NCBI GenBank assembly: GCA_035366835.1
Contig: DAOSIS010000020.1
Coordinates: 4,925-68,924, forward strand
Direction: 5' to 3'
Source of the DNA: UBA6109 sp035366835
GTDB taxonomy: Bacteria; Desulfobacterota; Syntrophia; Syntrophales; UBA6109
DNA: 64,000 nucleotides
The stretch's first letter is position 1, and the number at the start of each line of letters is the position of its first letter. The notes under the pieces were generated by a model. The model saw nothing but the letters and a program-made list of their open reading frames with translations, did no database searches and had not been told where the DNA came from. Positions 1-10,038 of the stretch are shown here, in pieces. A program made the translations under genes and the position numbers.

Positions 1-1
1 C

Positions 2-151
2 GAGGAAGTCTGCCTCACGGAACAGAAATTCATCAAGAACCAGGACATCACGGTCGGGGACCTGGTCAAGGAATTGATCGCGAAGACCGGAGAGAACATC
101 GTGATCCGCCGGTTTGCCCGGTTCCAGCTGGGCGAAGAAATCAAGCAATAG
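2..151 (+). CDS. tsf: Elongation factor Ts, C-terminal end (5' truncated by window)
   Basis: The first 49 codons of the window read as an open frame ending TAG. The peptide contains KFIKNQDITVGDLVKELIAK followed by NIVIRRFARFQLGEEI, which matches the C-terminal end of bacterial EF-Ts, the guanine nucleotide exchange factor for EF-Tu. Only this tail is present because the gene starts before base 1. The next gene is pyrH, 25 bases on, and tsf-pyrH-frr is a very common bacterial order, so context supports the call. Confidence 0.9.
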   Translation, partial: EEVCLTEQKFIKNQDITVGDLVKELIAKTGENIVIRRFARFQLGEEIKQ

Positions 152-176
152 CGTTCCGCCGGAAAGCGGGCGAAGC

Positions 177-926
177 ATGCCTCCCAAGCGAAAAAGCGCC
201 GAGAAGGAAGTCCCCGTCTACCGCCGCGTATTGCTCAAATTGAGCGGCGAGGCCCTGATGGGGAGGCGCGCCTCCGGAATCGACCCCGACATCGCCGCGG
301 GCGTCTCCGCGCAGATTGCGGAGGTCGCGAAGCTCGGGGTTCAACTGGGCGTCGTCGTCGGCGGCGGCAACATCTTCCGCGGCATCGAGGCGGGTGCGCA
401 GGGTATCGACCGCACCGTCGCGGATCATATGGGCATGCTGGCAACGGTGATCAACAGCCTTGCCCTGCAGAGCGCCCTGGAGCGCGATGGGGTCGTGACG
501 AGGGTGATGACGGCCATCGAGATGCGCGAAGTGGCCGAGCCCTATATTCATCGCCGCGCCGTCCGTCACCTCGAAAAGGGGAGAGTGGTCATCTTCGCGG
601 GCGGGACGGGCAACCCCTATTTCACCACCGATACGGCGGCGACCCTCCGGGCGGCGGAGATCAAGGCCGAGGTTCTTCTCAAGGCCACGAAGGTCGACGG
701 CGTTTTCGATCAGGACCCGGTCCGGAATCCGAAGGCCGTGCGGTTCCGCCACATCGCCTACACGGACGTCCTGACGCGCAACCTCAAGGTGATGGACGCC
801 ACGGCGATCTCTCTGTGCCGGGACAACGCCATCCCGATCGTGGTTTTCAATCTGCAGGTTCCCGGGAACATCCGCCGCGTCATCTGCGGACAGCCCGTGG
901 GAACCCGCGTGGGAGGAGCGACATGA
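177..926 (+). CDS. pyrH: Uridylate kinase (UMP kinase)
   Basis: This gene encodes a 249-residue amino-acid-kinase-family UMP kinase, which phosphorylates UMP to UDP in cytosolic pyrimidine nucleotide synthesis. Visible motifs are KLSGEALMG (residues 21-29, phosphate-binding loop), VGGGNIFRG (61-69), DHMGMLATVINS and the segment TGNPYFTTDTAATLRAAE. The frame is open upstream to 114, but that start lies inside tsf. The ATG at 177 follows GGAAAGCGGG at a fair distance and gives the usual family length with a short charged N-terminal tail. It overlaps frr by ATGA. Confidence 0.96.
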   Translation: MPPKRKSAEKEVPVYRRVLLKLSGEALMGRRASGIDPDIAAGVSAQIAEVAKLGVQLGVVVGGGNIFRGIEAGAQGIDRTVADHMGMLATVINSLALQSALERDGVVTRVMTAIEMREVAEPYIHRRAVRHLEKGRVVIFAGGTGNPYFTTDTAATLRAAEIKAEVLLKATKVDGVFDQDPVRNPKAVRFRHIAYTDVLTRNLKVMDATAISLCRDNAIPIVVFNLQVPGNIRRVICGQPVGTRVGGAT

Positions 927-1480
927 AGGAACTGGTGTTCGAGGAATTGAAAGAGTCCATGGACAAGGTCGTTTCCTCGTTCGAGAAGAGCCTGAGCAAG
1001 GTCAGGACGGGAAGGGCTTCGGTGTCCCTGCTCGACGGCATCAAGGTCGAGTACTACGGCACGCCGACGCCGCTCAATCAGATGGCGTCGCTTTCCGTTC
1101 CGGAGAGCCGACTCATCGTGATCACGCCCTGGGACGCGAGCGTAATCGGCGGTATCGAAAAGGCCATCCAGAAGTCCGACCTGGGTCTCATGCCGACGAC
1201 GGACGGGAAGGTGGTCCGCATCGCCATCCCGGCATTGACGGAAGAGCGCCGGAAGGATCTGGTGAAGCTGGTCCGGAAGATGGCCGAGGAATGCAAGATC
1301 AAGCTGCGCAACGCGCGACGCGACGCAAACGAACAGCTCAAGGAGCTGAAGAAGGACAACGAAATGTCGGAGGATGAACTGTACGCCTCCCAGGAGGACG
1401 TCCAGAAGACCACCGACAGGTACATCGAAAAGACGGACAAGATCCTCGCCGCCAAGGAGAAGGAGATCATGGAGATCTGA
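923..1480 (+). CDS. frr: Ribosome recycling factor
   Basis: This encodes a 185-residue RRF, the protein that works with EF-G to split post-termination ribosomes. The sequence has the typical start (MKELVFEELKESMDK), the conserved core KVRTGRASVSLLDGIKVEYY and the helical C-terminal half rich in Lys/Glu ending TDKILAAKEKEIMEI. Length matches the family (about 185). The ATG overlaps the pyrH stop as ATGA and is preceded by GGGAGGAGCG, a strong ribosome-binding site, so translational coupling to pyrH is likely. A hairpin terminator follows. Confidence 0.97.
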   Translation: MKELVFEELKESMDKVVSSFEKSLSKVRTGRASVSLLDGIKVEYYGTPTPLNQMASLSVPESRLIVITPWDASVIGGIEKAIQKSDLGLMPTTDGKVVRIAIPALTEERRKDLVKLVRKMAEECKIKLRNARRDANEQLKELKKDNEMSEDELYASQEDVQKTTDRYIEKTDKILAAKEKEIMEI

Positions 1481-1506
1481 AGGGGATCGCGGGCGGATTT
1501 TTCGGG

Positions 1507-1537
1507 CAGGGGGGCCTTCGGGCTCCCCTGTTTTTTT
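1507..1537 (+). terminator. Rho-independent terminator after frr
   Basis: A 10-bp stem (CAGGGGGGCC with GGCTCCCCTG, one G-U pair) is closed by a TTCG tetraloop and followed by seven T. It ends the tsf-pyrH-frr unit before uppS, which has its own candidate promoter. Confidence 0.9.
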
Positions 1538-1578
1538 CCGTTGCGCGATGCCGCCGGAGGCCGGCCGGGGCGGCTTCC

Positions 1579-1607
1579 TTGAAAATCGGCCGACCCTATG
1601 CTAGCTT
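1579..1607 (+). promoter_or_regulatory. Candidate sigma-70 promoter for uppS operon
   Basis: TTGAAA (1579-1584), a 17-base spacer and TAGCTT (1602-1607) lie 34 bases before the uppS start and just after the frr terminator. The -10 box is weak, but the same TAGnnT form recurs at the other promoter candidates in this window. Confidence 0.5.
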
Positions 1608-1640
1608 GGATGCGACATTTCGCAAAGGCAGGAGCAAAGG

Positions 1641-2387
1641 ATGCGTCAAGCGCTGGACAAAGACCGGGGAAGCCTGCCCCGACATATCGCGATCATCATG
1701 GACGGCAACGGCCGCTGGGCCAAGCAGCATACCCTGGGGCGGATCGCCGGCCACCGCGAAGGAGCGGAATCGGTGCGCGTTGCGGTCCGCGAATGCCGCC
1801 GCATCGGCATCCGCTATCTGACGCTGTATGCTTTTTCCATGGAGAACTGGTCCCGGCCGAAGAGGGAAGTGGAGGCGCTGCAGGCCCTTCTGGATCAGTA
1901 CCTGCAGAAGGAAGTTCCGGAGATGCTGAAGAACGGGATCCGCCTGCTGACCATCGGCGACACGGCCAGGCTGAAGCCTTCCGTCCGCGAGACCCTGGCG
2001 CAGGCCGTGGAAGCCACGGCCTGCAACGACGACATGACCCTTGTCCTCGCCTTGAGTTACGGCGGCCGCGACGAGATCGCCGAGGCGGCGCGGAGAATCG
2101 CCGCGGATGTGAAGCACGGCGACCTCCAGCCCGGGGACATCACCAAGGAGCGGTTCGCCTCCTACTTGTACACGGCCGACATCCCGGATCCGGATCTCCT
2201 GATCCGGACAAGCGGCGAGTACCGTCTCAGCAATTTCCTCCTCTGGCAGATGGCCTATACGGAATTTCATTTCACGGACGTCCTGTGGCCGGACTTCCGG
2301 GAGGAGCAGCTGAGGAAGGCGATCGAAGACTACCGCCGGCGGGAGCGGCGGTTCGGACGGACGAGCGACCAGCTGCGCAAGGACTGA
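1641..2387 (+). CDS. uppS: Isoprenyl (undecaprenyl) diphosphate synthase
   Basis: This encodes a 248-residue cis-prenyltransferase that condenses isopentenyl diphosphate onto farnesyl diphosphate to make the C55 carrier lipid for cell-wall glycans. The hallmark IIMDGNGRWAK (residues 18-28) holds the Mg-binding Asp21, and the late family motif DLLIRTSGEYRLSNFLLWQ carries the Arg/Ser diphosphate-binding residues. The ATG at 1641 follows GGAGCAAAGG. It starts the uppS-cdsA-dxr-rseP-tsaB cluster, with cdsA six bases downstream. Confidence 0.97.
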   Translation: MRQALDKDRGSLPRHIAIIMDGNGRWAKQHTLGRIAGHREGAESVRVAVRECRRIGIRYLTLYAFSMENWSRPKREVEALQALLDQYLQKEVPEMLKNGIRLLTIGDTARLKPSVRETLAQAVEATACNDDMTLVLALSYGGRDEIAEAARRIAADVKHGDLQPGDITKERFASYLYTADIPDPDLLIRTSGEYRLSNFLLWQMAYTEFHFTDVLWPDFREEQLRKAIEDYRRRERRFGRTSDQLRKD

Positions 2388-2393
2388 CAGGCC

Positions 2394-3199
2394 ATGATGA
2401 ACCCACATCTCAAGAGGTGGATCACGGGAATCGTCGCCGTTCCGGTCCTGTTCTGCGTTGTGTACTTCGGCACGGAAGAAGCGTTCGCGATCCTGATTCT
2501 CCTGGCGGCGCTTGCCGGTGTTTTCGAGTACGGCGCCATCGTCTTCGGAGCGGGAAAGGGAAGGGAGAGAGGGGAGCTGTTCTTTTTCGGCGCCGTTCTC
2601 CTGCTGGCGGCGGCGGCCGGCGACCGGGAACTCCTGCTTGCCGTCGTGGCCCTGTCGGTGCCGGGCGTGTTTATTCTCGATCTGTTTTCGGCCCGGACCG
2701 GGTCCTTCGACATGGGTGCGACGGCGAAAACGGTCCTGGGGATCGTCTATGTCCCGCTCCTGATGTCGCACTTCATCTTCCTGCGCCGGGAAGAGCAGGG
2801 CGTGCTGTGGATCTTCTTTGTCCTCGTGCTCGCCTTTTCGGGGGACATCGCCGCCTTTTACGTGGGACGAAAGTTCGGACGGCGGAAACTGCTGCCGTCC
2901 GTCAGTCCCGGCAAGACCGTCGAGGGAATTCTGGGGCTCGTCGCCGGAAGCTTGGCCGGCTGCCTCCTCTTCCGGTGGCTTTTCTTTCCCGTACTGCCCG
3001 TGCTCCATGCCGCCGTCCTTGCCGCCGTCGGCGGCATCGTCGGGCAGCTGGGCGATCTGTCGGAATCGGCCTTGAAACGGTCGGCGGGCGTCAAGGATTC
3101 CGGCGCGATCCTGCCGGGCCATGGCGGCATCCTGGATCGTTTGGACTGCCTGCTGTTCCTTGTCCCCTTCGTGTACTACTATCAGCGGTTCGTGATCCC

Positions 3200-3203
<4 letters not shown>
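2394..3203 (+). CDS. cdsA: Phosphatidate cytidylyltransferase
   Basis: This encodes a 269-residue, multi-pass inner-membrane enzyme that makes CDP-diacylglycerol from phosphatidate and CTP. Most of the protein is hydrophobic (about seven or eight likely membrane segments). The C-terminal signature KDSGAILPGHGGILDRLD, preceded by a Ser-x-x-Lys-Arg element, is diagnostic of CdsA. Two adjacent ATG codons (2394, 2397) are possible starts. The stop overlaps the dxr start as ATGA. Its product feeds the pssA enzyme encoded 4 kb downstream. Confidence 0.96.
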
Positions 3204-4384
<1,181 letters not shown>

Positions 4385-4403
4385 ATCGGGAGTCGGCATC
4401 ATC

Positions 4404-5510
4404 ATGGGTTTGAGCATCCTGTCGGTCATCGTTCTCCTGGGCGTCCTGATCTTCGCACACGAACTCGGGCACTTCCTCGTTGCCAAGTATGCGGGTGTAG
4501 GCGTCCTGAAATTTTCGCTCGGCTTCGGGCCGCGCGTCGCCGGAAAGAAGTGGGGGGAAACGGAATACGTGCTCTCCCTCATCCCCCTCGGCGGGTATGT
4601 GAAACTCCTCGGAGAATCCGACGACGAAGAGCTTGCCGAAGAGGACCGGAAGCGCTCCTTTCTCCGCCAATCGGTCTGGGTCCGGAGCGCCATCGTCGCA
4701 GCGGGGCCGATTTTCAACTTCCTGCTGGCGATCCTGATCTTCTTCGTCGTCTTCATGGCGGGCGTTCCCGAACTGACGAGCGTCATCGGCACCGTCCAGA
4801 AGGAATCGGCTGCGGAGCAGGCGGGACTGCGGGAGGGCGACACGATCACGGCGATCGACGGCATCGCGATCGACCGCTGGAACCGGCTTGCGGAGATGGT
4901 CGCCGGAAGCGGGGGCAAGACGCTGACCCTGACGGTCCGGCGCGGCGAAGGCGTGCTGGACTTCCGGGTGCATCCCCGGGAGGTCAAGGCGCGGAACGTC
5001 TTCGGAGAGGAGATCCCCACCTACAAGATCGGCATCTCGCCCTCCAAAGAAGGGGTCGTCATCGAGCGGAAGAATCCCCTGGCCGCCTTCTGGGGAAGCC
5101 TCGTCCACACCTGGACGATCACGAAGCTGACGTTTCTGAGCATCGTCAAGCTCGTTCAAGGAGTCCTCTCCCCGCGAACGCTGGGCGGCCCGATCATGAT
5201 CGCGCAGCTTGCGGGATCCCAGGTCAAGGAAGGGCTGGTTCCGTTCCTCCTCTTCATGGCGCTCCTGAGCATCAACCTGGCCGTTCTCAACCTGCTGCCG
5301 ATCCCGGTTCTGGACGGCGGGCACCTGCTCTTCTTCCTCGTCGAACTCGTGAAGGGCAGCGAGATCAACGTCCGCTGGCGGGAAGGCGCCCAGCAGGTCG
5401 GTCTAGTCGTCCTCATCCTGCTCATGATTTTCGTCGTCATCATGGATGTGGAACGTCTGAACATCCCCTTTTTCAACGAAATCGGAAAATTCTTCACGGG
5501 CGGGGAGTGA
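4404..5510 (+). CDS. rseP: RIP metalloprotease RseP (site-2 protease, M50)
   Basis: This encodes a 368-residue intramembrane zinc protease. HELGH at residues 19-23 is the HExxH zinc site in the first membrane helix, and NLLPIPVLDGGH near the C-terminus is the third-ligand (LDG) motif. One PDZ domain sits at about residues 120-190 (ESAAEQAGLREGDTITAIDG), so it is the shorter one-PDZ form rather than the two-PDZ E. coli type. Such proteins cut anti-sigma factors or signal peptide remnants. The start ATG at 4404 is 19 bases after dxr, and the stop TGA overlaps the tsaB start. Confidence 0.94.
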   Translation: MGLSILSVIVLLGVLIFAHELGHFLVAKYAGVGVLKFSLGFGPRVAGKKWGETEYVLSLIPLGGYVKLLGESDDEELAEEDRKRSFLRQSVWVRSAIVAAGPIFNFLLAILIFFVVFMAGVPELTSVIGTVQKESAAEQAGLREGDTITAIDGIAIDRWNRLAEMVAGSGGKTLTLTVRRGEGVLDFRVHPREVKARNVFGEEIPTYKIGISPSKEGVVIERKNPLAAFWGSLVHTWTITKLTFLSIVKLVQGVLSPRTLGGPIMIAQLAGSQVKEGLVPFLLFMALLSINLAVLNLLPIPVLDGGHLLFFLVELVKGSEINVRWREGAQQVGLVVLILLMIFVVIMDVERLNIPFFNEIGKFFTGGE

Positions 5511-6253
5511 TGCGGATCCTGGCGATGGACAGCGCCGTCGGCAGCGTCTCCGCGGCGGTTCTCGAAGATGAACGGGTGCTGGCGGAAGGGACCTCGAATG
5601 CGGGACGGAACGCCTCCACCGATCTCCTGCCGATGGTGGCATTTGTACTGCGGACCGCGGGGGTCCGGATCGGAGATGTCGATCTGATCGCCTGCACCGA
5701 AGGGCCGGGATCGTTTACGGGCCTCCGCATCGGCATCGCCACGGCCAAAGGACTGGCCCTCGCGGCCGGGAAACCCTTGGTCGGCGTCTCTTCCCTGGAG
5801 GCCCTGGCGTGCAATCCGGCGCGTCCCGGCGTGACGATCTGTCCCATGATCGATGCCCGGCGAAACCAGGTGTATGCGGCCCTGTTCGGCGCGGACGACC
5901 GGGGAAACCTCCAGCGGATCCGTCCGGACGAGCTTGCCGACCTGGCGTGCTGCCTGAGGGGGCTTGTCGGGGAGGTCGTCTTCGTGGGCAGCGGCGCCGC
6001 CCGCTATGCAGGAGATATCCGTCGGCTGCTGTCGCCGGCTGCAGTGTTTGCTTCCGATCATCACCATCTCATCCGCGCCTCCGCCGTCGGCCGTCTGGGG
6101 CTCCGGAACTACCGTCAGCAGGGAGCCGTGGAACCGGTCCGTTTCATGCCCCGATATCTCCGCACCTCCGATGCGGAGGGGAAAATGGCCCGGAGGGCTG
6201 ACGACGTACGAACGCCTGATAAATGCACAGGAAAACGGGATCCGGAGTGTTGA
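5510..6253 (+). CDS. tsaB: tRNA threonylcarbamoyladenosine biosynthesis protein TsaB
   Basis: This encodes a 247-residue ASKHA-fold protein, the non-catalytic partner of TsaD (encoded at 55148) in making the t6A base of ANN-decoding tRNAs. Diagnostic segments are MRILAMDSAVGSVSAAV, EGPGSFTGLRIGIATAKGLA and PMIDARRNQVYAALF. The start overlaps the rseP stop (TGATG). The C-terminal ~30 residues are charged and look poorly conserved. Its stop codon lies inside the -35 box of the psd promoter. Confidence 0.93.
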   Translation: MRILAMDSAVGSVSAAVLEDERVLAEGTSNAGRNASTDLLPMVAFVLRTAGVRIGDVDLIACTEGPGSFTGLRIGIATAKGLALAAGKPLVGVSSLEALACNPARPGVTICPMIDARRNQVYAALFGADDRGNLQRIRPDELADLACCLRGLVGEVVFVGSGAARYAGDIRRLLSPAAVFASDHHHLIRASAVGRLGLRNYRQQGAVEPVRFMPRYLRTSDAEGKMARRADDVRTPDKCTGKRDPEC

Positions 6254-6278
6254 CAAGCCCGGCAAATTGAGCTAAGTT
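6250..6278 (+). promoter_or_regulatory. Promoter for psd-pssA
   Basis: TTGACA (6250-6255), 17-base spacer, TAAGTT (6273-6278). The -35 box overlaps the tsaB stop codon. The sequence after the -10 (TTCGCAGCCGTTGCAG) closely resembles that after the promoter at 17726. Confidence 0.7.
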
Positions 6279-6380
6279 CGCAGCCGTTGCAGACGACCGC
6301 CACGGGAGGGGAGGAGGCAGCCTGATCCAGGAACGGACGAACCGGCCGGCCACGGGCTGGTATTTTCCGGTTTCGACCTG

Positions 6381-7049
6381 ATGAAGGTGGTCCGCGAAGA
6401 GGGCTATATGAGGCATGAAAGCATGATCGTGCCCGAGGGACTTTCGTTTATCGTCCCCCTTGCGGTCGCCGTCGCTGTCGCCTTTTTTTATGACATCCAT
6501 ATCCTCGCGGTCTTCCTGTTGCTTCTCCTGCTCTTCGTCGTGAATTTCTTCCGCAATCCGGAGCGTGTCTTCCAGGGGGAAGAGCGTGCGCTCCTCTCAC
6601 CGGCGGACGGTCGGGTGATTCGCGTGGACGATGAAGCGTCCCATGAGCTTCTCGATGAATCCTGCCGGAAAATCAGCATTTTCATGAATGTATTCAATGT
6701 TCACGTGAACCGCGCGCCCTGTTCCGGGGTGATCGAATCGATCCGCTACAAGAAGGGGGAGTTTCTGTCGGCCGGCAAGGATGCCGCTTCGGAGCAGAAC
6801 GAAAAGAACGCCGTCGTCATCCGGACCGGCGGAGGAAGGAAGCTCGTGACGGTCCAGGTCGCGGGTCTGATCGCCCGCAGGATCGTCTGTTGGGTGAAAG
6901 AAGGGATGGAAGTCCGGAAGGGGGAGCGATTCGGCATGATCCGTTTCGGCTCCAGGCTTGACGTCTTCCTGCCCCGGGATGCATCCGTATCCGTCAAGGT
7001 CGGAGACAAGGTCCGGGCGGGAGAAACCCCGATAGGATACTGGCCATGA
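6381..7049 (+). CDS. psd: Phosphatidylserine decarboxylase proenzyme (short form)
   Basis: This encodes a 222-residue membrane-anchored enzyme that decarboxylates phosphatidylserine to phosphatidylethanolamine. One or two hydrophobic segments lie at residues 20-55, followed by NFFRNPER and LLSPADGRVI (72-81). The C-terminal RFGSRLD motif (188-194) predicts self-cleavage before Ser191 to form the pyruvoyl group. The length fits the short Psd type found with pssA. An internal ATG at codon 10 or 15 is possible. It overlaps pssA by ATGA, and the pair makes PE from CDP-diacylglycerol. Confidence 0.95.
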   Translation: MKVVREEGYMRHESMIVPEGLSFIVPLAVAVAVAFFYDIHILAVFLLLLLLFVVNFFRNPERVFQGEERALLSPADGRVIRVDDEASHELLDESCRKISIFMNVFNVHVNRAPCSGVIESIRYKKGEFLSAGKDAASEQNEKNAVVIRTGGGRKLVTVQVAGLIARRIVCWVKEGMEVRKGERFGMIRFGSRLDVFLPRDASVSVKVGDKVRAGETPIGYWP

Positions 7050-7831
7050 GAGAAAAAGGATCGTTGCGGAGCGGCAGGATGGGGAAAGGCATCTATATCC
7101 TCCCCAATCTTTTTACGACGGCAAGTCTCTTCTGCGGTTTCTATGCGGCCGTCGCCTCCATGAAGGGATTGTTCGAGATCGCGGCCGTCAACATCATGTT
7201 TTCCGCCGTACTGGACGGCCTCGACGGCAGGATCGCCCGGATGACCAATACGACGAGCAAGTTCGGGTCGGAATACGACTCCCTTTGCGACGTCATCGCC
7301 TTCGGCGTTGCGCCGGGCCTGCTCGCCTACAACTGGGCGTTGGGGTCATTCGGAAAGTGGGGATGGATCGCAGCCTTTCTCTTCGTTGCCTGCGGAGCGC
7401 TGCGTCTGGCGCGTTTCAACGTCCAGATCGGCACCATCGACAGCAAGGTATTCAACGGCCTGCCGATTCCGGCTGCGGCGGCCATGGTGGCGACGAGCGT
7501 CCTCCTTTACTTTCAATGCGGCGGGGAAGGGACCTTTCCCCATCCCGTCATTCCGGTGATCGTCGTCGCCCTTGCGCTCCTCATGGTGAGCAACGTCAAG
7601 TTCTACAGCTTCAAGGACCTGAATTTCTTCGCCCGGAAGCCTTTCATGTCGCTCGTCCTGATCGTGCTGATCCTGGTGATCATCGTCGCCGAACCGCAGA
7701 TCATGATCTTCACGTTCATGGCCGGATATTGTCTTTCCGGTCCGGTATGGACGCTCTACAAGCTGGTGAAGAAATCGGCGGAGAAACTCAGGGAGAAGAG
7801 GGATCCGTCCCCGAAACAGATCTTCCTGTAA
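7046..7831 (+). CDS. pssA: CDP-diacylglycerol-serine O-phosphatidyltransferase
   Basis: This encodes a 261-residue integral membrane enzyme that makes phosphatidylserine from CDP-diacylglycerol and serine. The CDP-alcohol phosphotransferase motif is complete: Asp60-Gly61, Ala64-Arg65, Gly74, Asp78 and Asp82. Several hydrophobic helices follow, to about residue 245. The ATG overlaps the psd stop; an alternative start at codon 12 (MGKGIYILPNLFT) would match many homologues better, so the first 11 residues are uncertain. Confidence 0.95.
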   Translation: MREKGSLRSGRMGKGIYILPNLFTTASLFCGFYAAVASMKGLFEIAAVNIMFSAVLDGLDGRIARMTNTTSKFGSEYDSLCDVIAFGVAPGLLAYNWALGSFGKWGWIAAFLFVACGALRLARFNVQIGTIDSKVFNGLPIPAAAAMVATSVLLYFQCGGEGTFPHPVIPVIVVALALLMVSNVKFYSFKDLNFFARKPFMSLVLIVLILVIIVAEPQIMIFTFMAGYCLSGPVWTLYKLVKKSAEKLREKRDPSPKQIFL

Positions 7832-7911
7832 CCGTTCGGGAGTACGAAAAAACGGGGCGGGCCGATGTTTCCGGCACGCCGCGAGAAACCAACAAGGCGG
7901 TGAAACGGACT

Positions 7912-8928
7912 ATGAGGACGTACAGTGTCGCGGTCGTTGGCGCTACGGGCGCCGTGGGTAACGAGATGATCAAGGTCCTGGAACAGCGCAATTTCCCGGT
8001 GGGGAAGTTGACGCTCCTCGCATCCGCGCGTTCGGTCGGGAAGAAGCTGAAGTACAAGGGCGCGGAAATCGAGGTCCGGGAGCTGAAAGAGGATTCCTTC
8101 GCCGGCATCGAGATCGGTCTTTTCTCCGCCGGCGGCGGCATCAGCACGAAGTTCGCGCCGATTGCGGCCAGCGCAGGGTGCGTCGTGGTGGACAACACGA
8201 ACGCGTTCCGCATGGATCCGGATATCCCGCTGGTCGTTCCCGAGGTCAACGACGGAGCGATCGCCCACTACAAGAACCGGGGAATCATCGCCAATCCGAA
8301 CTGCTCCACGATCCAGATGGTCGTCGCCCTGAAGCCGATCCATGATGCCGCGGGAATCAAGCGGGTGGTCGTGTCCACCTATCAGTCCGTTTCGGGGACG
8401 GGGAAGAAGGCGATTGAGGAACTCGAGCTGCAGAGCAGGGCCATCCTGAGCGGCCAGAAGCCGGTGGTCAAGGTATACCCCTATCAGATCGCCTTCAACT
8501 GCCTGCCCCACATCGACATCTTCCTGGACAACGGATACTGCCGGGAAGAGATGAAGATGGTCAACGAGACGAAGAAGATCATGAATGATCCTTCCATCGG
8601 CGTGACGGCGACGACGGTCCGTGTGCCCGTCTTCTTCAGTCATTCGGAATCCGTCAACGTCGAGACGCGCAGGAAGATCACGGCGGCGCAGGTGCGGGAG
8701 CTGCTGGCCAAGGCGCCGGGCGTGAAGGTGGTGGACGACCTGAAGGAACGGAAGTATCCGCTCGCCATCGATGCCGCCGGCCGGGACGAGACCTTCGTCG
8801 GGAGGATCCGCGAGGACGAATCCATTCCGAACGGCATCAATCTGTGGATCGTCGCCGACAATATCCGCAAGGGGGCGGCGCTCAACGCCGTTCAGATCGC
8901 CGAGATTCTTATTTCGAAGTACCTATGA
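7912..8928 (+). CDS. asd: Aspartate-semialdehyde dehydrogenase
   Basis: This encodes a 338-residue NADP enzyme that reduces aspartyl phosphate to the semialdehyde, the branch point to lysine/diaminopimelate, threonine and methionine. The N-terminal nucleotide motif is VAVVGATGAVGNEM, and the catalytic cysteine is Cys131 in NPNCSTIQMV. Length is typical. The frame opens far upstream into pssA, but the ATG at 7912 gives the canonical N-terminus. The stop TGA overlaps the rsmD start. Confidence 0.97.
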   Translation: MRTYSVAVVGATGAVGNEMIKVLEQRNFPVGKLTLLASARSVGKKLKYKGAEIEVRELKEDSFAGIEIGLFSAGGGISTKFAPIAASAGCVVVDNTNAFRMDPDIPLVVPEVNDGAIAHYKNRGIIANPNCSTIQMVVALKPIHDAAGIKRVVVSTYQSVSGTGKKAIEELELQSRAILSGQKPVVKVYPYQIAFNCLPHIDIFLDNGYCREEMKMVNETKKIMNDPSIGVTATTVRVPVFFSHSESVNVETRRKITAAQVRELLAKAPGVKVVDDLKERKYPLAIDAAGRDETFVGRIREDESIPNGINLWIVADNIRKGAALNAVQIAEILISKYL

Positions 8929-9476
8929 GGATCATCGGCGGCGAGGCGCGTGGAAGGATCATCCGCATCCCGAAGGGATGCCGCCTTCGACCCACGTCGG
9001 ACATGGTGAGGGAGGCGCTCTTCAACATCCTTCCCCCCGTGACGGGCGGTTCCTTCCTCGATCTCTTCGCCGGCTGCGGAACCGTAGGTCTGGAGGCCGC
9101 AAGCCGGGGGGCCGCCCGCAGCCTGCTCGTCGAGAAGGATCCGCTCCTGGCGAAGGCCATCCGTGCCTCCGCCGAGGGTCTCGGGCTGGCCGGACGGACG
9201 GAAGTCATGGCGGCGGAAGCGGAGAGGGCGATTCTGCTGCTCTCCGCACGGGGAGAACGTTTCGATTTTGTCTTCATCGATCCACCCTATGAGAGAGGTT
9301 TGATCGAACCGACGCTGGAGAGAATCGCCTCGGGGAATCTACTGGCTCAAGCTGGATTTGCGATCGTTCAACATGCGGCAGGGGAAGGCGTACAAACGGA
9401 TTCGATCGGCGGAATCGTCCTCAGGGATCAGAGAAGGTACGGCAACACCCTCTTGTCATTCTGGCAGGGAGCGTAA
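8925..9476 (+). CDS. rsmD: 16S rRNA (guanine-N2)-methyltransferase RsmD
   Basis: This encodes a 183-residue SAM-dependent methyltransferase predicted to modify G966 of 16S rRNA. Motifs seen are MRIIGGEARG at the start, the SAM-binding loop LDLFAGCGTVGLEA, and FIDPPYE, the catalytic (D/N)PPY motif of base N-methyltransferases. It overlaps asd by ATGA and precedes coaD. The rsmD-coaD pairing is widespread in bacteria and supports both calls. Confidence 0.95.
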   Translation: MRIIGGEARGRIIRIPKGCRLRPTSDMVREALFNILPPVTGGSFLDLFAGCGTVGLEAASRGAARSLLVEKDPLLAKAIRASAEGLGLAGRTEVMAAEAERAILLLSARGERFDFVFIDPPYERGLIEPTLERIASGNLLAQAGFAIVQHAAGEGVQTDSIGGIVLRDQRRYGNTLLSFWQGA

Positions 9477-9522
9477 TCCGATGGCCGAGCGCAATTCGAT
9501 CGAAAAAGCGAAAGAGAGGGCT

Positions 9523-10005
9523 ATGCGAAGGATTGCCGTATACCCCGGGTCATTCGATCCCATCACCAACGGCCACGTCGACATCATCAAGAGGGGATTG
9601 ACGATGTTCGACCAGCTGATCGTGCTGATCGCGTACAACGCGAACAAGCAGGCCCTCTTCACGGTGGAGGAGCGGATCGCCATGATCCGCGAGGTGGTCA
9701 AGGACATGGACCACGTTGTCGTGGACAGCTCCCCGGGGCTTCTGGTCGACTATGTCAAGAGCGTCGGCGGCAGCGTGATCCTTCGCGGGCTCCGGGCGCT
9801 TTCGGATTTCGAGTACGAGTTTCAGCTGGCCCTCATCAATCGGAAGCTGAACCGGGACATCGAGACCGTCTTCCTCATGACAGGGTACAAATGGTTCTAC
9901 ACCAGTTCGAAAATCATCAAGGAAGCGGCGAGTCTCGGCGGGTCCGTCAAGGGGCTCGTGCCGGAGATCGTCTATCAGAAACTGCAGGCGAAATACGAAG
10001 GATGA
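9523..10005 (+). CDS. coaD: Pantetheine-phosphate adenylyltransferase
   Basis: This encodes a 160-residue nucleotidyltransferase for the fourth step of coenzyme A synthesis (4'-phosphopantetheine plus ATP to dephospho-CoA). It has the HxGH-type motif in YPGSFDPITNGHVDI (residues 6-20) and the C-terminal TSSKIIKEAA element corresponding to the family's ISSTxIRE. The ATG at 9523 follows GAGAGGGC; an earlier ATG at 9481 would add 14 polar residues not expected in the family. Confidence 0.97.
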   Translation: MRRIAVYPGSFDPITNGHVDIIKRGLTMFDQLIVLIAYNANKQALFTVEERIAMIREVVKDMDHVVVDSSPGLLVDYVKSVGGSVILRGLRALSDFEYEFQLALINRKLNRDIETVFLMTGYKWFYTSSKIIKEAASLGGSVKGLVPEIVYQKLQAKYEG

Positions 10006-10038
10006 GGATTTCGGAAGAGCAGCGCAAGGAGGACACCG

